A stretch of 64,000 nucleotides of DNA from Diphasiastrum complanatum (Eukaryota; Streptophyta; Lycopodiopsida; Lycopodiales; Lycopodiaceae): the NCBI GenBank assembly GCA_029204225.1, contig CM055103.1:2247720-2311719 (forward strand), written 5' to 3'. Made by a program: the position numbers and the translations under genes. Of the stretch, positions 45,424-56,143 are shown piece by piece; the stretch's first letter is position 1; each line of letters opens with the position of its first letter. The notes under the pieces are model-generated. The model made no database searches. It had not been told where the DNA came from and saw only the letters and a list, made by a program, of their open reading frames with translations.

Positions 45424-46391
45424 CGTCGGAACTGAAAGAGAGCTACCTTAACTTCTGAAGGAAAAAAAGTCTAAAAGACTAATTTACAACTGTACAAGGG
45501 AAAGGAAAGATGACTTAGCTGTTTCTGAGGACTGTACTTCCACAGAGAGAATCAAGAAAAGCCCTTTCAGCTCTTCCTCCACTGCTTTCAGATCTGAGGT
45601 CCGGAAAAATCAGAGATCAGGGTACCAAGAAAAAGAAACAAACTTCTGATTGTCTTGACCCCTTCCCTCGCTGTCTGAGGTGTATACTTTTTGCTCCAAA
45701 ATTTCCGTTTTAGGACCCGAAAACAGCTGCAAACTTGTGGTTTCTGCCAAAGACCTTCCTCGTTGCCAGGATAGTGGTCACTCTGTCTTCAAAATCAGAT
45801 TTGAAGGGTTGAAAACGGTGGAAAAAATCTGATTTGGGTCTTTGAGGACCCTCGCTGTCTGTCTTCCAGAACTGTGGCTCCAAAAAATCGGGATTTGGGG
45901 CCTAACTTCCCTGGAAAATTCTGGTTTGAAGTGTGCTTCTCCCTCGCTGCCTGACCAGGAGCGTTGCTACTTGGTTTTGCTTACTTTGAGACCCAAAATC
46001 CCTCTCAAATTCTGATTTTCTAGCAACACCTTCAGCGCTGGACCTGCACCCAAGATTCTGTCTCAGATCCGCTCCAAATTCCAGAAAATTTCACTCCAAA
46101 TTCGAAGTTTCCACCCAATTTGGCAGCGCTGGACCTGCTCCACGTTTTCTATTTAAAATTTGCTCAAAAATCCACAATTGATACATAAAAATCAAGGGTA
46201 AATCCCTGGTTTTTCAGCGCTGAACAAGGGATTGTGCCTCAAACAACTGTAAATTCCCAGCAAATTTCAAGGATTTGAAAGCTGTTCCTACAGCGATTTT
46301 CCTCCTCAATTCTTTCCTGAGAATCTGAGAAATCTTTCCTATCTTCTGATAGTTTTCTCTACTGCTGTCCTGAACTCCCTAGGATGGAGAT
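45424..46391 (-). other. E1 leader between PBS and gag
   Basis: No coding frame. It contains recurrent CAGCGCTGGACCTGC and CTCGCTGTCTGA blocks, spaced by 60-120 bp, which may be packaging or dimerisation elements. A similar leader is present in E0. Confidence 0.6.
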
Positions 46392-46405
46392 GGCTCTGAT
46401 ACCAG

Positions 46406-46763
46406 TGTAATAGATCCTAACACCACAGTAGGGCAAACACTAATTGATCCACCCAACCTTGCCTTCTCGCTGATATAGAGTAGGCCCCTCCTAGCCCAGT
46501 GTGAGGACTGGTAGCATGCTACTGCCAAGTGTCGGCCACGTGGCACTGACGTGGCCGACTGCACGTCGGGACCCAACTGGGGGCCCTATCCTGCTGACAG
46601 GGTCCCTAGGCTGTGTTAGGCCCGCCATGGCTATGGACCGTGCTGGGGCACACTACTCACACTGTCTTGCCCTGTTGGTCATGTACACTGGACACGACCC
46701 TGACTGTGGTATCTGACCTATCTGTGTTCTCTAGGGTTCGGCACTGGTTACGAGCTCGTAACA
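46406..46763 (-). repeat. 5' LTR of E1 (358 bp)
   Basis: Same sequence as 40241-40598 with about eight substitutions. A tRNA-Met primer-binding site (minus TGGTATCAGAGCC, 46392-46404) lies one base inside. Confidence 0.95.
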
Positions 46764-47771
46764 ATCCAATCCCTCTGTCCGGTGCCCGAGAGTGGTGTCG
46801 AGAAAGCGTTTGGCTTCAGCCAAGGCATCCTGTGTATCCGGGATCCCTCGAACTCGAATGTTGTGGGCTTTTTGGTCTCGAGATTTCTCTTCTGAGATGG
46901 TGGCTGAGATAACCGAGGAGATGGGAGCGCTTGGTTTGGTGCCTTTTTTCAAAACAGATGCCCAAGAAAGGGCCTCTTCTTGTTGCTTCTCAATCTTAGT
47001 TTCTAGTTCCCGTATCATATTGGTGGTGGATTCCGAAGCTGCGGCCTGCTTGATCCCGATGGATTGTTCGAGTGATGCAACCTTGGACTGCAATATGTTC
47101 TTCTCATTGATCAAAGAGGTAACCGTTCTTTTCAGCTGTGAGATTTCATGCCGCAAAGTCTGGAATGCTGCCTTGATTTGATCAATCTGCCACGAGGAAA
47201 AAAGCTCGGTTGATTTGGAAGGTGTATACGGGATATTTGTTGTAGGCTATGGTGCTGGGAAGGAAGAGGAGTGAGCAATGGTCGGTGTGGGAAGAATGGG
47301 GTCAGTAGACAGAGGAGGAGCAGAATCGGGAGGAGCAGAATGGACAGAAAATGGTGGAATCGGCTGGCATTTTGCTTGCGTGGCAGGGGGTACACTAGCA
47401 TCAGCAGACAGCGAGCCATCAACGAGCGTGGGGAATGGGCAGTTAGCGAGGGTGGGTGATGAGCCTTCAGCAACGGTGAGTGGTGAGCCATCAGCGAGGG
47501 AGAATAGGGGTGGGGAGGTCAGCGAGGTAGCTAGCGAGGGTGAGCATCCATCAGTGAGGGGGGGGCAGCCAACGAGGGTGGAGCAGTCGCAATCAAATTC
47601 AAGGGCAGCAAGGGGTAGAGCAAGGGAAGCGAGGGGAGCTGTAGCGAGGGGGACTGTAGCGAGCAGGGCTGGAGAAGAAGCAGTGAGGGGAAGTGGAGAG
47701 TCAGCGAGGGTGGGGTTTGGGGTTGCATTGGCAGCGAGGGTAGGGGAGCGGGAGGATTTGCGAGGAGCCAT
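46764..47771 (-). pseudogene. LINE A ORF1, 5' part
   Basis: Starts MAPRKSSRSPTLAANA at 47771. About 170 residues of Ala/Pro/Ser/Leu-rich low complexity with degenerate LADGSPLT repeats come first. After an in-frame TAG (near 47247) there is a probable coiled coil (RHEISQLKRTVTSLINEKNI...SKVASLEQSI...NMIRELETKIEKQQEE, 47156-46980), and then the beginning of an RRM-like domain (HNIRVRGIPDTQDALAEAKRF). The order coiled coil, RRM, C-terminal domain is that of L1-type ORF1p; plant L1 ORF1 proteins usually carry a CCHC knuckle, and none is visible here. The frame is cut by E1 at 46763. Confidence 0.78.
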
Positions 47772-47919
47772 GAAGCGAAGTCGGGGTCAGGTGGTGGACA
47801 AATGGCAGGCGGCAGGCGGACCTGGGCGGACAGGATAGAGCGGATAGGGTAGGGCGGACCTGGGGCGTTGGACAGCAGGGACAGGGCAGTCAGGGTCGTA
47901 GAGCACCAGGAGCACCATC

Positions 47920-47923
<4 letters not shown>

Positions 47924-47997
<74 letters not shown>
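47924..47997. repeat. (GA)n array shared by the LINE A 5' end and the LINE B 3' end
   Basis: About 37 GA units. On the minus strand LINE B ends ...AATAAAGCTTT(CT)n, and LINE A begins directly after the same (CT)n with CACTCGATGGTGC. Confidence 0.97.
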
Positions 47998-48001
<4 letters not shown>

Positions 48002-48471
48002 TTTATTAATGTCTTTTCCATGCCAAAAGGCATATAAGACTAATGAAGTACATGTCAAGTATGTGATAACCATGGGAGCGTATAAAAACGTCTCCAAATT
48101 GTAATAAAGAAAAACATCTAGTGCAAACTAAAATAGACATGTATGCGAGAGTGTGCGCATAGTAATCATATGTATCTATAGTAGGATGTCAAGGCTGTGC
48201 TGCTATTGTTGTGCTGATGCTGTAAAAAGATGTGATGCGAGCCACAGAATGGGGAAGCGCCGGAGCCTGCCGGCGTCCTCTGTGAGCATGAGCACGTGCA
48301 TGTGTGATAGTAGTAGTACGCCTCTGTGTAGGATGTCTGGTAATCCTGGTAGTAACATGATGGTGGGAGGTACACTGTCTCTGATCTCTATGAGCATGAG
48401 AGCGGCCATCATCCTCGTCGTCGTCATAATTATAATCCTCATCATCAAGCACTAAATCACGTGATTTTCGC

Positions 48472-49844
48472 CTAGTAAAGAATGAAGTAATCAATGGCTG
48501 TGAGGTAAATTGCTGGGGTGTCTCGTATAAATCTCCGTAGTATGGACATCTCGCGTACCATCAGAGCCACACACCGTGGGTCCTCAGAAGCTATGAGAGA
48601 GCGTATAGTGGTAGGCATCCCTCGGAACAGGCAATAATATCGCCCTCTAATCTCATAATATACAAGGCACCTAAAGATAGAGTGCTCCTCAGACTCCACC
48701 TCACCTAGAAAACATAACTGGCAAATCCGCTCCTCTCTAGGAATACCATGGAACCTCCCATCCTTCTAGCTGATGAGAGGACACCTTGAGCTGCCCCAAT
48801 GTGAATCTGAGGCAATGTGACAATCCTGAGTCCAAGTAGCGTGGCATGACCGGGGTCCCCGATGCATCTAGCTCCAAGAAATGAGTCCGGTAGAAAGCTG
48901 GCTTAACCCCTAGCTGGTTACGGCAAGTCCGCTCTAGATATGTGCGATAGAGGAAGCGTTTGATATACTGATGTGTGCCTGAGGGGAGCTCTGTGATGGA
49001 GATGCCAAATGACGCAAGTAGGAGGTGAGAGGCCTGAGAGAACCATGATAACTTGTAGCCCTGATCGTGAAGACGCTGTGAAGAGGATAGTGCAACCTGT
49101 ATGTATCGCCTGTCTATCTCTGGTAACGCCTGTATCCTCTGTATATAGGTGATGAGCTGAAGAGCTGCCTCGATCTGTATAGGTGGAACTACAAACTCGG
49201 CCAGGAGAATCTCATGTGGAACAGAAGGCTTCGCTTGAATCAACCGAGCTAGCATGGTGGTCTGTAATCGTGTGAGACTGGCCCAGTGTGAAGAAGGGAG
49301 ACCTGTACACCATGTCTCTGCCGCATATAAAGCTGTGGGAGTAACAATGGTATCAAAGAGGCGACACTTACTGTGAGCATCCTGGATGAACTTCCGGAAG
49401 CAAAATCGCTCTAGCTGAACAAGGGAAGCATGTTCGTTCCCCAGTCGAGTGGTAGCGGCCTGTCTCATGCTAAAAGTAGGACATGAGAAAAGGACTTCAG
49501 GTATGTATAGGAAGGGACCACCTCTAGAACCTGCCCACCCAAAGTAAGCTCCTGTTGCTGCATGAATGCTCTCGAAGTGTTGAAGACGATAACCTTGGTC
49601 CTCCCAATGTTCACCCCTAGGCCCCATCTGGTACAAAATTCATGCAAGCAATCCAACTGTCGCTGTAGACCCTCTTTGGTCGGTGAGACCAATACCACAT
49701 CATCGGCATAAAGGAGGATAGCAATCAAGATGTCACCAAGCCTGCAGCCAGGACCACCACCCTGTGTAATGACTCTGTCCAACTCATCAATATACAAGCC
49801 AAAGAGGACTGGTGAGAGGGAACAACCCTGCGTCACCCCAACCC
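48472..49844 (-). pseudogene. LINE B ORF2, second half of RT and C-terminal finger
   Basis: Begins at the GVTQGCSLSPVLFG motif (near 49840) and shows the catalytic LLYADDVVLVSP (YADD intact), GLGVNIGRTKVIVFN, a frameshift near 49490, FSCPTFSMRQAATTRL, then WCTGLPSSHWAS and VPHEILLAEFVVPP. The C-terminal finger region follows after another frameshift near 48737 (MESEEHSIFRC). The N-terminal half of RT is absent. Confidence 0.86.
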
Positions 49845-50169
49845 AGGTTGTATCTGGTGGAGGCGTCATCCTGTGCAGGTTTTTCTGGTGGAGGTCACAT
49901 CTGACGCAGGTAGCTTTTGGACAGGCAGCAGTATCAGACAGGCAGATTTGAGGGAGGCAACATCCAGGACAGCAGAATAGGTGTTTTCTTGTGCAGGTTT
50001 TATGTGGTGCAGGTTCATCTGAAGGTGGCAGCGGCAACCAGACAGGCAGTACCTGAGGCAGCAGCGATCAGGACAAGCGTTCTTGAGGGCAGCAACAGTT
50101 GGAGACGGCAGTACCTGAGTAGGTAATATCTGGACAGGCAGTACCTGAGGAAACAGTGTCCAGGACACA

Positions 50170-50872
50170 TTGTTCTTGAACAATAAGCTTCATACCTTGA
50201 AAATGGAATCAGAAGAATCCATTATAGATTTTATTACCAGAGTGAAGGATCTAAGAGATCAGTTGTCTTCTATAGGGGAAATTGTACTTGATAATACTCT
50301 AGTACAAATTGTTTTGAATAGCTTACCATTACAATATCGGAACTTTGTTATGACACTAAGTTTGAGGGAGAGATCGCCGACATTTGACGAGCTCAATGGT
50401 TTGCTACTTCAAGAGGATTTACGAAGACAAAACTTGATGTCTAGGGAAGACTTCAAGGAACTGGGATTCTTTTCCAAGAATCAAGGTAAGAACGACAAAA
50501 AGGATCAGAAGCAGGAAGGGAAGGACAATACGGAAAAAGGAGACAGTTCCAAATCTAATCCAAAGAGAAATGGCACTTGTAATTTTTGTGGTAAATATGG
50601 TCATTTTGCGTTTGAGTGCAGGAAAAAGAAGGCAATCCAGGACAAGAAGAAGCAGTCAGGCAACTTCATTGAAGACGAAGACAAAAGTGAAGCTGTGGGA
50701 TGCTATGAGTTATTCTCAGCTTCAACATCAAAGATCTCTGAAGACTGTTGGTACATTGATTCTGGAGCAACGCAACATATGACACCACATCGTGAGTGGT
50801 TTACAGTTTGAGGACATTGGTGTAAATTCACATGTCAAGCTTGGAGACAATTCTTCTTACGATGCACTCAAG
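50170..50872 (+). pseudogene. copia gag and protease start within the LINE B replacement
   Basis: An open frame of 213 codons gives the C-terminal half of copia gag: NNKLHTLKMESEESIIDFI, VLNSLPLQYRNFVMTL, a Lys-rich region, a CCHC knuckle CNFCGKYGHFAFEC (about 50579-50620), and then the protease active site CWYIDSGATQHMTPH (DSGA intact). After a stop/frameshift (50811) FEDIGVNSHVKLGDNSSYDAL continues in another frame and then switches to hAT sequence. The best preserved copia gag in the window. Confidence 0.85.
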
Positions 50873-51045
50873 GCACAAATTTGGATGATGTTTCCTACCA
50901 TGACTCTGACGAGTCTTAGGTGTATAGTTTTCATTACGTTCATGGAACATCATTGTACCCCATTTTGGTGCGTGGCCTGATATTATATATTATGATGATC
51001 CTATTCACAACATTGTCGTGATTCAGTACTGTTCAGTGATTCACT
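50873..51045 (+). pseudogene. hAT transposase tail (h3)
   Basis: Matches the last codons and 3' UTR of h1 (SYHDSDES stop, then TGTATAGTTTTCATTACGTT and ATTGTACCCCATTTTGGTG). It is directly fused upstream to copia sequence and downstream to LINE endonuclease sequence. Confidence 0.85.
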
Positions 51046-51048
51046 GTG

Positions 51049-51921
51049 TGGAAAAGAGTGAAGTAAGGAGGTGAGGGATTCCTGGTAGTGTGGGATAGAG
51101 AGGGGGTGGAAGGTGTATTTGGGTGCACGGGGAAGGATGGACTAGTGTTGAGGTTGTGGTGGTGGAAGGTGGCCAGTAGCGAAGAATAAGAATGAATGAT
51201 CAAAGAGGGTGGTAGGGGAGATACGGAAGCTGTAATTAGAGGAATGGATGACGGTGACCCCATGAGGTAATCAACCACACCATGACTGCCACTGTGAAGG
51301 TGACACGTATACCTGCCAGAATTAGGCCAGTGAGGTAGGCCATTATAGATGGCTAACTCATGTGCCTCGCCAAACTGCAACAGGTACTCACCATATGAAG
51401 TAATAGGTCCCGGTCCTCATCGGAAATCCTAGTGATCCCCAAGCTGTCACTATCCATAGCATGAACTCGCATCTGATCTGTAGCATCATGGAACTTTGTC
51501 TGTCGTGAAGCTGTTCGGGCATTAAAATCCCCAGTGAGGAAAATATGCCCCTGCTCTGCAAATCTGATGATATCCACTGAAAGGTCCAAATAAGGTGAGC
51601 CAACACCCTCAACAAAGGAGGACTCTAGAGGAAAATAGCAGTCACTCTCAAACATCTGATGAAGGGACTCTTCGTAGAGACAAGCCACTCCTCCCGAACC
51701 ACGGCCATTGGCTGATCTAGTCTCAAATCTGTATACTGAATCCCATCTGTATCCCGGAAAGGTGGGTACCCGCGCACCTGGCTCTTGTGAGTTTCCATAA
51801 AAACACTCAGATCACCTGTTGTAGAGGATAAGTGGATGCCATCACAATTCCATACCCCAATCTGATGATGGTATGGATGGGGCCCCGGGATGCTCCCACC
51901 AATCCCAGGGGCCCCGAATTC
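51049..51921 (-). pseudogene. LINE B ORF2 endonuclease part
   Basis: Homologous to the LINE A endonuclease: FETRSANGRGSGGVACLYEE near 51725-51670, then a deletion that removes part of the nuclease core relative to copy A, IFLTGDFNARTASRQ near 51545-51500, then HELAIYNGL...HGVVDYLMGS. The GDFNA motif is followed here by a sense codon, unlike copy A. Frameshifts lie near 51360 and 51230. The 3' end of the segment is the junction with hAT sequence at 51049. Confidence 0.82.
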
Positions 51922-52777
51922 CTAGCTCTGGGAACGGCTAGGGGTGCCAACAACAAATTGTATCTGATCATCTCGATATATGACTTGTCTACCAGTCTCT
52001 CGAGCCACCTGGAAGGCTTTACGCCTCTCCTCAACCTGGATGTAGGTAAGATTGTCGTCCATAAATATGGCAATGCCACGTAACTGGGCTCTACAGCATA
52101 AGTCCTCTCTGCGGTTGTCTAGGGATGTGAAGCGGATGATCAGTGTAGCTGCATCCCTAGTGGTCCTCCAAGCTGTATCTAGCCCATCTGTCACATGTCC
52201 TAGAGTGGTCTCGAGAAATCTCGTAGCTTCGGCAATGGCATCCTATGTGTCCGGTATCCCACGAACCCTGATGTTATGGGCTTTTTGCTCCCTTGACCGC
52301 TCTTCCGAAATGGTGGCTGAGATAACCAAGGAAATGGGGGCGCTAGGTTTGGTGCCTTTCTTCAAGACTGCTCCAATGAGGCGACTTTGGACTGCAACAG
52401 GTTCTGTGTAAGTTCTTGCTTCAAGAGCTGGAAATCTGCTCTCATTTGGTCAGCTTCCCAAGAGGAAAAGAGTTCAACTGATTTGGAGGGAGTGTAGGGA
52501 ATGGGTGCGGTGGCAGGAGCTGTGGATTGGTGTGAGGACGGTGCGGCAGAGGAGAATGAAAGAGAGGAGGTGGCAGCAGCAGCGTGGAGGGAGATGGGTG
52601 AGGTAAAGGTAGCGAAGGGGGGGGGGTGGGTGAGGTAGCGTGGGGGGAGATGGGCGAGGTAGCGAGGGGGGGAGTGAGGTAGCAGCGAGGGAGGGGATGG
52701 GTGAGGTAGCGAGGGGGATGGGTGATGTAGCAGCGAGGGGGGTGGGTGAGGTAGCGAGGGGGGTGGGTGAGGTAGGG
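51922..52777 (-). pseudogene. LINE B ORF1, interrupted by E2
   Basis: C-terminal domain at 52194-51922 (AWRTTRDAATLIIRFTSL, IFMDDNLTYIQVEERRKAF, RQVIYRDDQIQF), preceded by a shortened coiled coil and a Pro/Ser/His-rich N-terminal part made of degenerate 20-22 bp GAGGTAGCGAGGGGG repeats (52590-52777). The N-terminus continues beyond E2 at 59381-59463. Confidence 0.8.
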
Positions 52778-53228
52778 AGTTATGAACGTAGCCACGGCTG
52801 ATCTAGATTTAGTCTATGAAAGCATCACATAAGCAAGACTTAACCCTAGAAAGCAGGAGAGAGAAAGCTTAAAGAGACTAAAGAAGGAGATCATATCATA
52901 AGCCAAGTAACAAATGACATAGAATTCCTACTTATAGCCAAGAGGAAGCCCTAAAAGGAAGCTTCCAGTGGCTAGGGCCAAACTGAGAGGGAAAATAGTG
53001 CGCCCTCCAAGAAGGCCCCCACTCTCAGTAATATGACCAAATAACCAATATAGTGAATCATAGGGCCCAAGGCCAATAATATGGTCTAAATGTCAATAAT
53101 AGGGCCCAAGGCCAACCATATAGTCTAAATGTCAAATAATGAATAAAAAAGGGCCCAAAGCTTGCCTATGCATAAAGTAAAGTAAATGTAAATGGACATG
53201 GCGAATGTAATGAGCCGAGTCCATAACC
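52778..53228 (-). repeat. 3' LTR of E2 (451 bp)
   Basis: Identical in layout to 58925-59375. On the minus strand a polypurine tract (GTCGGGGAGG, plus 53228-53237) precedes it. Confidence 0.94.
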
Positions 53229-53272
53229 CTCCCCGACACAAAAATAAGACCCAACTGCCATAAAGGACTGGA

Positions 53273-53914
53273 TCAAGTAACAGCAAGCCCTGGAGGATCA
53301 ACTGGAACAGCATCTGGTGTAGTAACAACTGGAGCAGCAGCTGATGTAGAGGAATCGACAAGTGCGGCAAGAGCACGAGCCTGATCCGCAAGTGACGGTG
53401 TATGATAAAAGACATCAATAGGCTCCCATGTGGCCTCAACAGGACGACCATCCCACTGGACTAGGAACTGAATCTGTCGGTGGCGTCGACTATGATGCAA
53501 ACGCACCTGAAGGATAGCAGCAGGTAATAAAGGAAAGAGATCCGGTGCAGTAGGAAACTCAGCATCACGAGGAGCATCGTCCTCAATAGCAGCACGTAAT
53601 AAACTGACATGGAATATATCACAGGCACGTGTGGAAGCAGGAAGCTGAAGACGATATGTAACTGGACTAAGAACCTCCAATATACAATAAGGCCCATAAT
53701 AACGTGGTGCAAGCTTCTCAATAGAAGCATGGCCCTGAATAAAATGATGACGTGCAAACCGTAGGCGTAGATATACCATATCACCAACATGAAATTCAAC
53801 ATGACGTCGATGACGATCAACTGAAGCCTGATAACGCTGCTGGACCTGCTGCAAATGGGAACTGGCCTGGAGAATAAGCTCGCGAGCACCTGATAGAAAT
53901 GAAGACAGTGTCAC
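53273..53914 (-). pseudogene. E2 integrase C-terminus with chromodomain
   Basis: 213 open codons: the GPY module (KLAPRYYGPYCILEVLSPV, ACDIFHVSLLR), then a chromodomain (AAILQVRLHHSRRHRQIQFLV, then QWDGRPVEATWEP). The chromodomain is intact in frame, in contrast to E1. E2 is thus a second, distinct chromovirus family. Confidence 0.9.
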
Positions 53915-55272
53915 AGGTGTATCCTCGGGAGGAAGAGGAATACCAGGTAAAAGAGGTGCATAACCATGAGATAATAAAAATGGTGCAACGCCGGTGCTGG
54001 TACTAACAGAGCTGTTATAGCTTTACTCTGCCAAACATAAGTGCTGATCCCAATCCTTCCCTGAAAGAGTAACAAAATGGCGCAAATAATCCTCAAGGAT
54101 CCTGTTAAGGACCTCAGACTGCCCATCAGAAGTAGAATGATAAGCAGACCCCATAAAAAGCTGTACATCCAATATACGCATAAGCTCTGTCCAGAACAAT
54201 GATGTAAACTTACTATCCCGATCAGAAAGGATAGTGTAGGCGAAATATCTCTGAAAGGAACAAGCGTGCACACTGCTCTCTGTGATAGTACTGCGGATGG
54301 GTATGAAATGTGCCTGTTTCGAGAACCTGTCAACTACCACCATACATGAATCGTGACCACGACGGGTGCGGGGAAGACAATGATGAAGTCCATAGAAATA
54401 TCAGTCCATTGGCGGTGAGGAATAGGCCAACTCTGAAGCAAACCAACGGACTTAGCACGGGAGTACTTATGACGTAAGCTTCTAAGGACAGGTACGAATA
54501 AGTACAACAAGCTCTTTCCTAAGGGATGGCCAATAGAAATGATTCTTAAGACGAGCATAAGACTTATGAAAACCAAAATGACCCCCAACTGGGGACGAAT
54601 GAGCATCCGACAACAACTGAGAACGGATACCCAAAGAACAGGAATACAAAGAGAACCATAATGATAAAGACGGTGGTCAACAATGGAATAAGCCTGATGA
54701 GGTGAAGACGACATAGGTGGAGCAGAACTATAAACATCACAAAAATCAGAACATGTAAGATAAGCAGATGGAAGATCATCAAACCAGGAAGGGATCGTGG
54801 CAACAAGGGTATTCAATAAAGCAGGAAGTCTAGACAATGCGTCAGCAGCAGTGTTAGCACGACCAGGACGATACAAAATAGAAAAATCAAAAGATTGTAA
54901 AAATTGCAACCAACGAAACTGACGATCACTAAGATCACGATGGGAGAAGAGATAACGTAAGGACTGATGATCAGTAACGATATCAAAAGGAACACGGTAC
55001 AGGTAATGGTGCCACTTCTTAAGAGCATAGATAATGGCAAGAAGCTCTTTCTCATGGACAGAATAACGTTGCTCATAAGAGCGTAAACGACGCGACTCAT
55101 AAGCAATAATACACTGAGACTGACGAAGCAAGGCACCCAAACCAACATTACTAGCATCGGTCTCAACAATAAATTTCTGATCAAACTGTGGTAAACACAG
55201 GACAGAGGCCTCCACAACAACACGACGAAGAGTGTCAAAGGCGAACTGACAATCAGAAGTCCAAAAAATCAC
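53911..55272 (-). pseudogene. E2 RNase H and integrase core
   Basis: RNase H keeps all four acidic sites visible (VETDASNVG, VHEKELLAI, VTDHQSLRYL, TAADALSRLP). The integrase zinc-binding region is frameshifted (about 54800-54500). The core is visible as TDISMDFIIVFP, MVVVDRFSKQAHFIP, LSDRDSKFTSLF and DGQSEVLNRILED (54343-54023). Another frameshift separates it from the downstream module near 54000. Confidence 0.88.
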
Positions 55273-56143
55273 TAGACTTCTTCAAAAGGGCATGAAGAGG
55301 GGCAGCCACAGTGGCAAAGTGAGGAACAGGACGACGAAGGTGAGTAGCGAGACCAAGAAACATACGAACATGGTGGACATTTGTGGGAACAGGCCAATCA
55401 GCGATTGCCTGAACCTTATGAGGGTCCAAACGAATACGACCATCACAAATGAGAAATCCTAAAAACTCAATCTCAACAACAGCAAAGGAACACTTAGAAA
55501 GTTTGGCAAACAACTGGTGATGAACAAGCAATTGAAAAACAGATGAAAGATGTAACACATGCTCATCAAGAGTCTTACTAAAAACAAGAATATCATCAAA
55601 ATAAACTAAAACACAACGACCAAGGAGAGGACGCATGATGTTATTCATCACATTCTGGAACGTAGGTGGACCATTAGTAACACCAAAAGGAAGAACACGA
55701 AACTCATACAAACCAAGATGGGTACGAAACGCAGTCTTGTGTTCGTCCGAAGGATGCATCCTAATCTGGTGATAGCCGGAACGTAAGTCATTCTTAGAGA
55801 AAAGATGAGAGGTGCCTAACTGGTCAAAGAGATCATCCATGTGAGGAATAGGATATTGGTTACGGATGGTCAACTTATTGAGGGCACGATAATCAATGCA
55901 GAGGCGTTTGGAACCATCTTTCTTACTGACAAGGAGAACAGGGGCACCAAAAGGACTGTGACTAGGAACAATAAGGCCCTGATCTAGTAAAGCAGTAATC
56001 TGAAGCTCAACCTCATCACGCTCAGACTTAGACATACGGTAAGGAGGCCGGGAGGGAGGAGCAGAACCAGGACGCAAATCAATATGGTGGTTCACATCAC
56101 GTAATGGTGGTAGCGTCGTAGGTTCTGAAAAGACAAATGCATA
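55253..56143 (-). pseudogene. E2 reverse transcriptase
   Basis: Frame in phase with gag-protease. Motifs: [32 protein letters not shown] (the usual KIDL is KNDL), the VLPFGVTNGPPTF block (usually LTNAPATF), and the catalytic VYFDDILVFS (intact). FLGLATHLRRPVP has lost the usual YYRRF. A frameshift near 55265 leads to the RNase H frame. Confidence 0.9.

Larger units (their letters stand above)
40241..46763 (-). mobile_element. Chromovirus E1 (Ty3/gypsy), 6.5 kb, inserted in LINE A ORF1
   Basis: Two 358-bp LTRs (40241-40598, 46406-46763) with TG...CA ends enclose gag, protease, RT, RNase H, integrase and a chromodomain, in gypsy order on the minus strand. The flanking 5-mers are GTCCA (40236-40240) and ATCCA (46764-46768), a target-site duplication with one later change, and the LINE reading resumes across the site. 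By eye about eight positions differ between the LTRs (roughly 2%), so the insertion is fairly young, yet the coding region holds several stops. Confidence 0.95.
36126..47923 (-). mobile_element. LINE A (about 5.3 kb, split by chromovirus E1)
   Basis: Non-LTR retrotransposon on the minus strand with ORF1 (47771-46764 plus 40240-39990) and ORF2 (about 39950-36543; endonuclease, reverse transcriptase, Cys-His finger). The 5' UTR is about 150 bp and the 3' UTR about 420 bp, ending in AATAAAGCTTT(CT)n. Chromovirus E1 (40241-46763) interrupts ORF1. Both ends abut (GA)n arrays. ORF1 has one in-frame TAG; ORF2 has at least two frameshifts and one stop. The copy is therefore dead but close to full length. 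Confidence 0.92.
49845..51048 (+). mobile_element. Foreign 1.2-kb segment replacing part of the LINE B reverse transcriptase
   Basis: The segment has three parts, all on the plus strand, opposite to LINE B: a leader with repeated GGCAGTACCTGAG and AGGACAGGC (49845-50169), a copia gag-protease (50170-50872), and the last codons and 3' UTR of the hAT transposase (50873-51045). LINE homology stops at GTCACCCCAA on one side and resumes at GTGTGGAAA on the other. No target-site duplication or terminal inverted repeat is evident. Confidence 0.82.

Noticed and set aside
49845-51048. A complete gene-capturing (Pack-type) hAT element
   Set aside because: No terminal inverted repeats and no 8-bp duplication were found, and the LINE lost about 1.06 kb at the site, so a simple insertion does not fit.
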